A stretch of 64,000 nt of DNA. It comes from Mimachlamys varia (Eukaryota > Mollusca > Bivalvia > Pectinida > Pectinidae). Location: positions 56,253,186 through 56,317,185 of the forward strand of contig OX392529.1 of NCBI GenBank assembly GCA_947623455.1. The letters are read 5' to 3'. Shown here piece after piece: positions 55,418-64,000 of the stretch (the stretch's first letter is position 1; each line of letters begins with the position of its first letter). Below the pieces are notes generated by a model. It was given only the letters and a program-made list of their open reading frames with translations, did not search any database and had not been told where the DNA came from. The position numbers and the translations under genes are program-made.

Positions 55418-58400
55418 GTAAGCACATTTGCCTTTAGGGCAGTGGTAGTGTGTTATTGTAAATTCATTAATTACTTGGTTGGAAACTTTTTTAAATGAAA
55501 AACTGATATGTGTTTTTCTTTTTTACAAAAGAATAACATAACTGATAAAGATTTTACTGAATTGTTTCATGCATTTCAACAGTTTACGTTCAAAATCGGT
55601 ATTGGCTTGAAGATAATGCTAAACATGCAGACGTTTAAGTATTTATCATGAATGTTTAACAGAATGATTATTTTGTACAGAATACCATACTCCATTAGAA
55701 AAAAAAGATCAAATGGTTTCTAGAATTTGATAGACAACAACATGCAGGACCGGTACCAATTCAGTTTCAAACATATTTATTCTTCGTGATTTTTCTTTTT
55801 TATATCTATATCATCGGAAAAGCAATAGTGAATAACGTTTTTCTCGGGCCTTTATTTCATAATTCGATCTCAACTACTTTCACGCTGATAGCAGATCGGA
55901 AAGGCAATAGTGAATAACGTTTTTCTCTGGCCTTTATTTCAGAATTCAATCTAAACTACTTTCACGCTGATAGCAGATACGACAACTTGTTACCGAACGA
56001 AGGAACAAAGTGGGAATTAATCGTATCGAGTGTTACAGAGTGTTCACAGCAGTGCTTTCTTCTAGCTGACTGTATATCGGTGTTCTACAAGGAGGGACAA
56101 TGTATTGGATGGAACACAAGGATAGACGACCTATCCTCAACCACACCCACTACTGACGTCAGATACTATGAACTCAGAGGTAACGAGTTGTAGTTCATGC
56201 CTTCATTAAAGGCCCAATATACGTAACTTTCGGCAAAACTTGAAGCAATAATCAAGCCTAATAATATAACTTATTATATTTATAGATTTAGTTAATATTG
56301 AATGATATCAGCAATTTCAAGATGGATTCTTAGCCGGTTAGCGGTACAGCAGCCGCTGAAACTCGGCATTTGTAAACACGCGTCCATTTTGAACTGTCTT
56401 CTAACGTCGACTTGTTTGTTGAAGTGGGCCACACTTGAATTATTTTCAGTTCTTTGGAATTTTCTGTCAGGGGTTTCTTGTTAGCTACCACTCAGGTTTA
56501 CTTCGCATAGACTTATTTTTGCATGGTAATTAACTGGAAATTTTCATAATTTTTCAGAATCCCGAAAAATTTTCTGACGTTACGTTTATTGGGCCTTTAA
56601 AATAGAAAACTATACTGTGCATGTCACAATCATATCAGTTTTTTGTGAAAGTAAAGTATTTGTTTTTCTCTTACTTAATTTCCGTATCTATTTTGATATA
56701 CATACAATCCTCACCGCGATTGATGCTGAAGTTCAGTTTGATTAGGAGCCTTGTATCATTAGCACAAAATACACACGAGGCAAGCTGGTGTGTATCCGAC
56801 ATGAGTGCGATCAGAGAAATTCCGAAAGTGAGACACAACAAAATGCAATGCTCGCAATAATACATTGACCTAAGATTCGACCGCTTCCATCATTATAATA
56901 AGTTCTAATCTGAGTTAAATAGGGTAAGCATGACAAATGACAATTATGAATATGCAAAACTTACATTCTAACAACACTTGTTGCGACGAAACTCAACATG
57001 ACCGCATACAATTTTATGCTGAAAGTTTTATGGAAATTCGTCCCAGAGAAAGAAAATCTTACACAAATTTGACTGGATTTCGACAAGGTTCCACGTTAGG
57101 TCATGCCCTAAATAATTAAACTTCCAAACTTAAATCAGCCTAACTTTTGAATGTATGAATGGATCGTCACCAAATCAAAACTTGACCTGCATTTTATCAA
57201 GATGAATCAACATACAAACTTATATTTCAATATCCTTATTCATTCCATTTCATTGATGAGAAAATATGCTGAAATATGGTTTGATTCTCTCGATTGACAT
57301 TTTAAACTCCATATCGAATTTTTATGGTTTTGAACTTGTTCCCAGCCCACAATACCACTATTTGAAATAGTTCGCCAAAATCTTTGAAGCATTATCCGAG
57401 ATATGACTAGTATGGTTTCTCGCCCCATGGGACTCTTTTGGGGCATGCTGGGAAAAATCTATAGGGATTTCGAGCGAAAACCCATTTTTTAGGCCTGGAG
57501 CCTACACTACCATATAAAATGGGTTTTCCCCTGTAAATATAAATACATGCAACTCTGCTCAAGCCCCAGAAGTACAAGGCTTTCTTGTGTTTCTGAGAGA
57601 AGTTTCATCTAAAGAAAGATTTTGTTTGTTAGGATGTCATTATCTTTTATATCCTAGTTCTAATAAGATGATACACACTTAAAGACCGATAGTGCTACTG
57701 TAATTTCCATTAGGAAATGACACATTTTGTAAGTGAATGTGTATGATAAAAAAGACTTCACTTGAATATCATGCATATTGTCTTCCATAATGCATAATTC
57801 CATTCTAAGATACTTTAAGCTTTTATATAACTTTGTATACAGTCGTAATTGCCCAGTGCTTGATCAATAGTTAAATTTCAACGCTAATCCTCTAGACTGT
57901 TCATACTGTATCTCAAGATATTCCATTTCAATTCATCATTTATAAATCGATCGAATAAGACGTTTTTTTGATGACTTATTTGTTTCATTTATAATATCTG
58001 TGTTAATACGAGATCAAGGAAGTACTTGATAATGAATATATTTCAATTTCAGTTAATTTCCCCGTATCGATAGCCTGTATCAAATAATAAGAAAACACCA
58101 ATATACTCTATGCCAGCTATATATTTAGCTCGCTTCGCATGGTTTCACATCACCCCGTAGCTTGCCGATTAGGTCATGTGATCCGCCACGTGACATTTCC
58201 ATACCCCACTATCATCATAACAAACATGATTGAAACACGTGTGTGTATGTGTGTATATACAAAAAATGTATGATTTCACTAGTTGTATCGCCTTTATTTT
58301 TGATGGAACAAAAATAACTGCTAATTGTTGAAATCAACAAGTTTTCATTGTAAAACTTACTGCCATTGGCCATAGAAGTGTCTCTGTTTGGAGGACTTCA

Positions 58401-61400
58401 GCCCTCGTCTATTTCATGCACATACCAGGTCACACGTGATCGGATCACGCGCTTGCGCAGGATGAAACAGGGGCGTGTTTACGAAAGATAATATATGAAT
58501 TGCAACAGGTCGAATAATTATTTGACGATACTTAAAAGTAATTACTAGCAGCGTTTGCTGAAACTTTTAATTTGTGTAATTAAGTGAAAGTGTATTTTTT
58601 ATTAACTTGTATCCATTAAGTCCCTTTAAAAAGTTCCGCATGTGTTACGTCATCTTTCTAGTTAATAACTTCAGTTATCATATCGACCAATATATATCTG
58701 TATTCGAGTCTTTATGTGACATTCTGATTATTATTATACAGGTACATTATAAATATTATTATACAGGTACATAATATTATTATACAGGTACATAATATTA
58801 TTATACAGGTACATTATAAATATTATTATACAGGTACATAATATTATTATACAGGTACATTATAAATATTATTATACAGGTATATTCGGTAATGTAGCGG
58901 TGGGGAAACAGGCAGTCCAGTCATCAACATTCCCGGCCTTTGCGGGGAATTACATACCCTCTCAGGCCGTAGATGGTAGCAGGTATCCCGTGGCTGTTCA
59001 ACCGGACGATTCTTGTGCCTGTACAAACCAGGCTACCTTAGAGTGGTGGCAGGTTGATCTCGTAGACACGTTCATGATCACAGACGTTGCTGTGCTGAAG
59101 AGGAAGGATGACTCAACAGGTAGATATATTTTGTATTAACATGTTTTGTTAACATAATGAATTTCGTTTTCAAGGTTGTAGTTCGTCGAGTTTTATGTAA
59201 GATTGTGTACAAAATGTAGCATATTTTCTGGTTTAGGGAAGATACTATGAATGTTGCTGTCTATTTAAATCGAATACAGTATGTGTATTCTATAATTATA
59301 CCCTCCACATAGGTAAAAAAAACTTGACCAATCTTTGAAGATTACAAAAAAGCCGTAAACGACCACGAGAGTCTTTCGGTGTACACCAAAGGGTCGAACC
59401 AGTCTGCTTGCCTCATCAACAAGGTGGCGCATACGAAGCCTTCAGTTTTACCATGGTATATTCCAGGGTTGTAGAGAGCGTATGTGATCGTATCCCCTTG
59501 ACATCGAGGATGCGATTAACCACTTTGGTTACTTGTGTACAAAAAGACTTGGTTCATATTCCCATCATACAGTAGCATCACACGGTGAAGGTATACACCT
59601 GTTTGCTGATGAGATTTTGATGGTCATCGGTCAACGTTAAAGGTCAAAGGTCACGGTTGACCACTTTGGGACTTAAGCTTTTGAACAAGATATCTGATGA
59701 ACCCCAAAACAGATGTGGTTCATATTCCCATAAAAGCATCAAAGGATGAAGGTCTATACCTGATTCAATTTTGTTGGTCATGGGTCATTGTTAAAAGACA
59801 AAAGTTACACTTTGTTCAGATGGGGTTATAGCTATGTGAGCCCTTGCCCACATTGCGTTTATTTATTTAAGTCTCTCCCCAGTTATTGAACCTTGGCAAG
59901 AGTTTAAAGAAACATTACTCAGCGCTGAATTGTTTGCAGTTTTGATTTGCAACTATGCATGGGTAGAATTAAATAGACAATGGTGAAAAAAATAATCCAT
60001 GTCATATTTCGCTTAATCTCTTCAACAATAGCATCACAAATAGACAACATCTAAGACATTAATCATAAAAAGTAGTTTGGAAAAAGTATGGATATATGTT
60101 TAGCCAAGACATCATCGTTGTAATACTTTAGGTATGATATGTATTGGTTTATACATTAACTGTATGGAACCATACACATTTACTATTACAGCTTACTAAT
60201 ATTGGAAGATGAAAAAAAAAATCAGAGAATACCGAAGCGTTTATAAAACCATAATCCGAACTCAAAATCGGTTAAACTTGGGGTAAAATATGGACAAAGG
60301 AAAGATTGACATGGCGACCCTTGTAAAAGTACAAGAGAATAAGATCAGGTGTTCCTTTGTTGTGAAAAGCAATGAGGTAGAGATATGAGAACAGTACGGA
60401 TTGAGACAATGTGTTTCCAAAAAGGGAAAATCTTTACATACACGTGTATACATAGATGTTACACAACAACTCGTGGTTATTGGATATGGAATTTATTTCA
60501 ATCTCGTTAATTATTTTTTAAAAGTTACAAAAGACACGTGCTTTGACCACAATACTTTAAAATCGCTTTGTCAGTGTTGTTTTTTCTGTGAATCGCGGAT
60601 GATATTTGCGAGAAAACACATCATCTCGTATGTATTCCCGCCAAATTGGGACGACGTCAACAATCAATGACGACGTCAACAATCAGCACGTTGCATTTAC
60701 CCACGTGATTTCCGGTCAAAGTTCAACTTCTCAAGCAAACAAAAGTCCGGAAGGTCATATTTCACTAGTGGTATATAGCATATATTAATCCAACAGTCAG
60801 CACGCTTATACAATGGTCTGAGAGTGGAATAACACCGGGTATTGTGGTAGAAATAGAGGTTACACAACGAGTGGTTGTTGGATATGCAATTTATTTCACT
60901 CGAGATAATTATTTTTTAAAAGTTACAAAAGACACTTATAAATTTCATATCCAATAACCACTATGTTTTATATACGCAAAATGTATTCCTGCCAAAAGGT
61001 GACGACGTCAACAATCGATGACGTCGTAAAGAACGTAAATCAGCAAGTGACGTCGTTCTGTCTACGTTCATCATGTCAACAAATCAAAATGCACTTAGAG
61101 TTTATTCCAAGTGTGGTATAAACAAAATGATATTCACAGTTATGTTTATTTGATACCATGGGAGTTGAATAACACTCACTTATTGTGGTAGAAAGTGATG
61201 TTTTTATCGATTAGACCAAAGGCGTGCATTGGATATTAATACATTATACATGAAGAATTTGTATGCAACTGATTTCAGTTTTGAGACTATTTTTATCGAT
61301 AAATACAATCAAGTTGGTTGTGTCATTTTATAAGATACGAAATATTCAACCACTGTAACAATTAATTCAAGAAAATATATTATTTTTTTCGGTTTTGTCA

Positions 61401-61691
61401 AATGAAATGAGCTTTTGGGGAGGCTTTAAATGTTTTTGTTTGGATGATGGGATTGAATAGTCATGTTTTTTTTTTGTTCCAGGTGAGACCCTGGTGAATG
61501 TCACAATCAGCGTGTCGCAGGTCTCCGGTGGTCCCTTTACTCAGTGTTACGACACTGGACCAACGCCGAGCATCACTAGATTTCAAACGTTCACTTGTCA
61601 AACACCAATAAGAGGGCGCTATGTAAAAATCTCAAAACAGGTGCAGGTTTTCCTCTGTTTGTGTGAGGTTGAGATTTTTGTTGTGGCATGA
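55351..61691 (+). CDS. PAN plus fucolectin-type (FTP) secreted lectin-like protein, paralogue B
   Basis: Four exons (67, 237, 240, 209 nt) in phase 1 encode 250 residues with the architecture of paralogue A: signal peptide (1-22), PAN-like domain (24-101), FTP domain (102-250). Shared blocks include CISVFYKEGQCIGW, TRIDDL and DVRYYE. FTP landmarks are NVAVGKQAVQSS, AVDGSRY, DDSCACTN, EWWQVDL, TFTCQ, RGRYVKI and CEVEIFV. As in paralogue A, the eel-lectin binding His aligns with Cys and the second Arg with Gly. The copies sit in tandem about 5.8 kb apart in the same orientation, so duplication is clear. AATAAA at 61875-61880 is a likely poly(A) signal. Tandem repeats surround the acceptors of exons 2 and 3. 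Confidence 0.88.
55813..55980 (+). repeat. 82-bp tandem duplication across the exon 2 acceptor of paralogue B
   Basis: GCAATAGTGAATAACGTTTT occurs at 55822 and 55904, followed in both by CGGGCC/CTGGCC-TTTATTTCA and ACTACTTTCACGCTGATAGC. The unit covers the intron end and about 38 nt of exon 2. The upstream copy reads TTTCATAATT where the functional copy has TTTCAGAATT, so its acceptor is lost. Confidence 0.9.
55943..56179 (+). CDS. Paralogue B exon 2: PAN/apple-like domain
   Basis: Acceptor TTTATTTCAG, donor GAG|GTAACG. Encodes NYFHADSRYDNLLPNEGTKW and the PAN Cys set, C-x3-C-x5-C-x8-C. Confidence 0.88.
56210..56596. mobile_element. MITE with TTAA target duplication, copy 2
   Basis: TTAA (56206-56209) AGGCCCAATATACGTAACTT at the left and GGGCCT TTAA (56597-56600) at the right. 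It lies in intron 2 of paralogue B, starts 27 bp after the donor, and is in opposite orientation to the copy at 20,573. Confidence 0.85.
56597..58729 (+). other. Rest of paralogue B intron 2
   Basis: AT-rich; no exon or recognised repeat before the array at 58,730. Confidence 0.5.
58730..58879 (+). repeat. 21/25-bp array of seven acceptor-like ATTATACAG|GTA sites before exon 3
   Basis: CAG ends lie at 58741, 58766, 58787, 58808, 58833, 58854 and 58879, spaced 25, 21, 21, 25, 21 and 25. Units are ACATAATATTATTATACAGG and a version with TATAAA. The last site is the exon 3 acceptor. Exon extension from an upstream site meets TAA almost at once. Confidence 0.92.
58880..59119 (+). CDS. Paralogue B exon 3: FTP domain, first part
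   Basis: Acceptor ATTATACAG (the last of seven tandem copies), donor ACAG|GTAGAT. Encodes NVAVGKQAVQSSTFPAFAGN to TFMITDVAVLKRKDDST. Confidence 0.9.
59360..59515. repeat. Foldback family F, copy 5
   Basis: TGCCTCATCAACAAGGTGGC, TTCAGTTTTACCATGGTATA, TTGTAGAGAGCGTATGTGAT and ACATCGAGGATGCG. Confidence 0.65.
60205..60420 (-). mobile_element. Penelope-like element 3' end, inverted copy
   Basis: The minus strand gives CGATTTTGAGTTCGGATTAT, preceded by CTTTCCTTTGTCCATA, as at 54,905-54,990 and 63,880-63,960. Confidence 0.65.
60459..60850. repeat. Foldback family K, copy 3
   Basis: TTACACAACAACTCGTGGTT, TCGTTAATTATTTTTTAAAA, ATTCCCGCCAAATTGGGACG and an end in GGGTATTGTGGTAGAAAT. Same family as in intron 3 of paralogue A. 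Confidence 0.75.
60858..61195. repeat. Foldback family K, copy 4
   Basis: Directly after copy 3: GTTACACAACGAGTGGTTGT, TTTCATATCCAATAACCACT, GTGACGACGTCAACAATCGA and TTATTGTGGTAGAAAG. Confidence 0.75.
61483..61691 (+). CDS. Paralogue B exon 4: FTP domain, end
   Basis: Acceptor TTTTTTGTTCCAG. Encodes CYDTGPTPSITRFQTFTCQT and CLCEVEIFVVA, stop TGA at 61689-61691. Confidence 0.9.
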
Positions 61692-62147
61692 GTTATTGAC
61701 ATGTATTTAGTAGATTTAATAACAACAATGGCACTCAAATATCTTATAAATGACGAAATGAAATATATTAGTATATTCAATATATCTGTTTGCTCGTAAT
61801 GAAATTTGTTATTTTTACAATGTACAGTATGCATGATAGTTGAAACAGCAGCGATGCGGTTAACCTTTAGAATTAATAAAACAGAACATAATTATTATCG
61901 GCATTTACAAGTGATCAACAGCCATAAGGAATCACAGACGAATAAATAAAGCCAACATGCTAAAACTACGGGAAATTAAACAACAGGAATACTTGTTGAG
62001 AGGAAGTTAACAACAGGAAAAGTTTGACAAACAGTTGATATGGAGTAGCCTCAGACGCTGGATGGGATGATGCCTGACATTCTGCAACATGCCACACACT
62101 ATGAGTTGTGGATGCTGCTCCTGTCTGCCATCGGTGCCATTTTGTGT
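61692..62147 (+). other. Paralogue B 3' UTR and downstream sequence
   Basis: AATAAA at 61875-61880 and again near 61,943. Nothing else recognised. Confidence 0.5.
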
Positions 62148-62432
62148 ATCCCATCTTTGTTGATACATTACTTATAGAAGTCATTGTACTTCTGATTCAT
62201 ATCATCTTAAGAATTGTGAAGCAAAAATGTCACAATTTTTATCCCATCTTTGTTGATACATTACTTATAGAAGTCATTGTACTTCTTATTCATATCAGCT
62301 TAAAAAATTGTGAACCAAAAATGTCACATTATTTTATCCCATCTTTGTTGATACATTACTTATATAAGTCATTGTACTTCTTATTATTATATCATCATAA
62401 GAAATTGTGAACCAAAAATGTCACATTTTTTT
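62148..62432 (+). repeat. Tandem repeat, three units of about 94 bp
   Basis: TATCCCATCTTTGTTGATAC starts near 62148, 62241 and 62336. Each unit continues TTACTTATAGAAGTCATTGT and ends AAAAATGTCACA. The open frame across it is incidental. Confidence 0.92.
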
Positions 62433-63165
62433 CTTTGTCATTAATAAATGACCTTTTTACAACTACCATTTATTGAAGTTGTGTTTTTGGAACACTAATT
62501 TTAGCAATAAAACAAGCTTCAGTTAATTTTTAGTTCACGATGATCACGTCATTGGTAGAATATTTATCCCTTTTCTGACAATTAACTAATAATTTTTCTT
62601 TTTTAATTATCAAATTATCAATATGTCTTAACCATTAACTGATTCCTATACATCGACCATTAACTAATAATTATTTTGTTTTAAAATTATTAATAAATTA
62701 CTACCAGGTGTGTCTTAACCATTGAATGATTTCGTTGTCAAAGATGAATTTAAATATTGCATCGATTCAATTTGTCAAAGAAATAGACCGTGTTACGACG
62801 TGTCATATGTTTTATCGAATTGTCTAAGCAGATCAATAACTTCATCCAAGGTACATACACATCAATAACACTTAGAAATAAAACATATCGATTCTTAACT
62901 AGTGAATTAATGAGTAAGGCATGAACATTCTTTTTGCATTACCATAAAACTAGCCAATAAGACTAAACCTGTTTCTTGGGTTCGAATAATGCATTTTCAG
63001 TTCATTCACGTTTGAATGAGTAATAAAATAAGTGGTTTACCTAATAAAACATGGCCTTGATTCAGTGCATTTACAAGCAAATATTTTGTTTTTCTTTTCT
63101 TGCTTTTGTTTTGTTTGAGCTGTATTTTTGCGTTCAGCAGCTATGTTCATCACAGGACGTGTTAG
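62433..63165. other. Non-coding stretch
   Basis: AT-rich, with a short repeated (AC)CATTAACTAATAATTATT-like motif near 62,580-62,720. No gene. Confidence 0.4.
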
Positions 63166-63360
63166 GTTTCAGTGGTGGAGGAAAGCCGGAGTTCCTGGAG
63201 AAAAACTTCTGACTTACAGCAAGTACCTAGCAACTTCCCTACGATCACGTATGTTTCGAACCAGCAACCTAGAGCTGAAGGGCTAGTGGTAGCAGAACAT
63301 CAGACAGCTCAACCACTTAGTCACCGCGGCTCCCTTCTGGTGGGGCATGGGATCCTTAAA
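63166..63360. repeat. SINE-like element with tRNA-related part
   Basis: Left: GTGGAGGAAAGCCGGAGTTC and CCTGGAGAAAAACT. On the minus strand GGTTCGAAAC (B-box-like) and GACTAAGTGGTTGAGCTGTC resemble a tRNA-derived head. No complete tRNA fold. Confidence 0.55.
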
Positions 63361-63394
63361 TTTACCGGTCAAATTGACATACTGCCAATTGAAA

Positions 63395-63470
63395 CAGTCT
63401 ATTGTGACATATTCCAGGGGTGTAGAGAGCGTAGGTGATCGTAACCCCTGGATATCGAGGATGACCTTCA
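63395..63470. repeat. Foldback family F, fragment
   Basis: TATTCCAGGGGTGTAGAGAG, CGTAGGTGATCGTAACCCCT and GGATATCGAGGATGA. It gives the cleanest view of the family end. Confidence 0.7.
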
Positions 63471-63689
63471 GACGGAAGCCAGAGAAATAATCAGGACTCA
63501 AAATATCCTTCGAATTCAATCATCTTATTCAAAATAAGTGCCCAGTACAATTATAACTCTACAGATTTCAGAATAGGTTAATAACAATGATTCAGAAAAT
63601 TCCATGGATCACTAAGAATCTAAAATAAAAACAGAGAATAAAACATAAATTAGAAGAATATGGAGTTGGATAATTTTGAATATGCTTAT

Positions 63690-64000
63690 TAGTATGCATT
63701 GTTGTTATTGAGAATGCTACCTCATTTCTCACTTTGCGGACAAGATATTTACTTGGATGTGACTTAAATTTACATGACGGATATCGTCGATGAAGCAGAA
63801 GTCAAGACGCTTACACTTTCGAAAACAAACCTGGTGTTATTCTTGTGTACTTGTCTCAAGGATTTCCGTATAAATCTTTCCTTTGTCCATATGTTCTCTT
63901 AGACTAGTTAAATCAATTTTGAATTCGGATTATGGTTTTGTTGACGCTTTGATATTCTCTGATATTTTTATTCATTATTTTTTTGTTCGATATGCTGTTC
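63690..64000 (+). mobile_element. Penelope-like element 3' end, truncated by the window edge
   Basis: TTACTTGGATGTGACTTAAA, GATGAAGCAGAAG and GGATTATGGTTTTGTTGACG match 54,800-54,990. No reverse transcriptase precedes it here, so this is a 5'-truncated insertion. Confidence 0.7.

Larger units (their letters stand above)
59120..61482 (+). other. Paralogue B intron 3
   Basis: Contains a family F copy (59,360-59,515), repeated CAGATGTGGTTCATATTCCC-type sequence (59,530-59,740), an inverted Penelope-like 3' end (60,205-60,420) and two family K copies. No further exon. Confidence 0.6.

Overview
The window is eukaryotic nuclear DNA from an animal. It is AT-rich, its genes have GT-AG introns, and it carries many mobile-element remnants and minisatellites. 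The gene repertoire (secreted CUB/antistasin-like protein, PAN plus fucolectin-type lectins, a BCL10-like CARD adaptor, SSNA1) and the repeat style suggest a lophotrochozoan, probably a bivalve mollusc. That placement is inference; no species is claimed. The supplied open reading frames are mostly single exons or chance frames, so the gene models here were built by joining exons whose splice phases agree.

Layout: (1) 605-786, minus: one internal exon with the start of a PR/SET (PRDM-type) domain; the rest of the gene lies outside the window or is not found. (2) 3.2-15.4 kb, minus: a ten-exon secreted protein of about 484 residues: signal peptide, CUB, antistasin-like Cys module, CUB, antistasin-like Cys module, Thr-rich linker, unrecognised C-terminal region. 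(3) 21.4-25.5 kb, plus: SSNA1, three exons, complete. (4) 32.1-35.5 kb, minus: a BCL10-like adaptor, three exons, complete, with a perfect 50-bp hairpin just after the stop codon. (5) 42.7-49.6 kb and 55.4-61.7 kb, plus: two tandem paralogues, each with signal peptide, PAN/apple-like domain and fucolectin-type F5/8 C (FTP) domain. Exons 2, 3 and 4 have identical lengths (237, 240 and 209 nt) in both copies. (6) Between these are minisatellite arrays (16.0-17.6, 27.9-28.8, 30.0-31.0 kb), foldback elements, TTAA- and TA-flanked MITEs, SINE-like fragments, a deleted Ty3/Gypsy element nested inside a foldback element, and a decayed Penelope-like reverse transcriptase with scattered 3' ends.

The most unusual pattern: at four 3' splice sites of the secreted-protein genes, the acceptor itself lies inside a tandem duplication or minisatellite (9164, 14043, 55942, 58879). 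The units are 39, about 180, 82 and 21/25 bp and differ in sequence, so these are independent events. At 9164 the unit is 39 bp, exactly 13 codons, and the two nearest upstream acceptor copies would extend the exon in frame. The secreted proteins fit extracellular recognition or innate immunity and BCL10 fits intracellular immune signalling, but nothing in the sequence shows that the genes work together.
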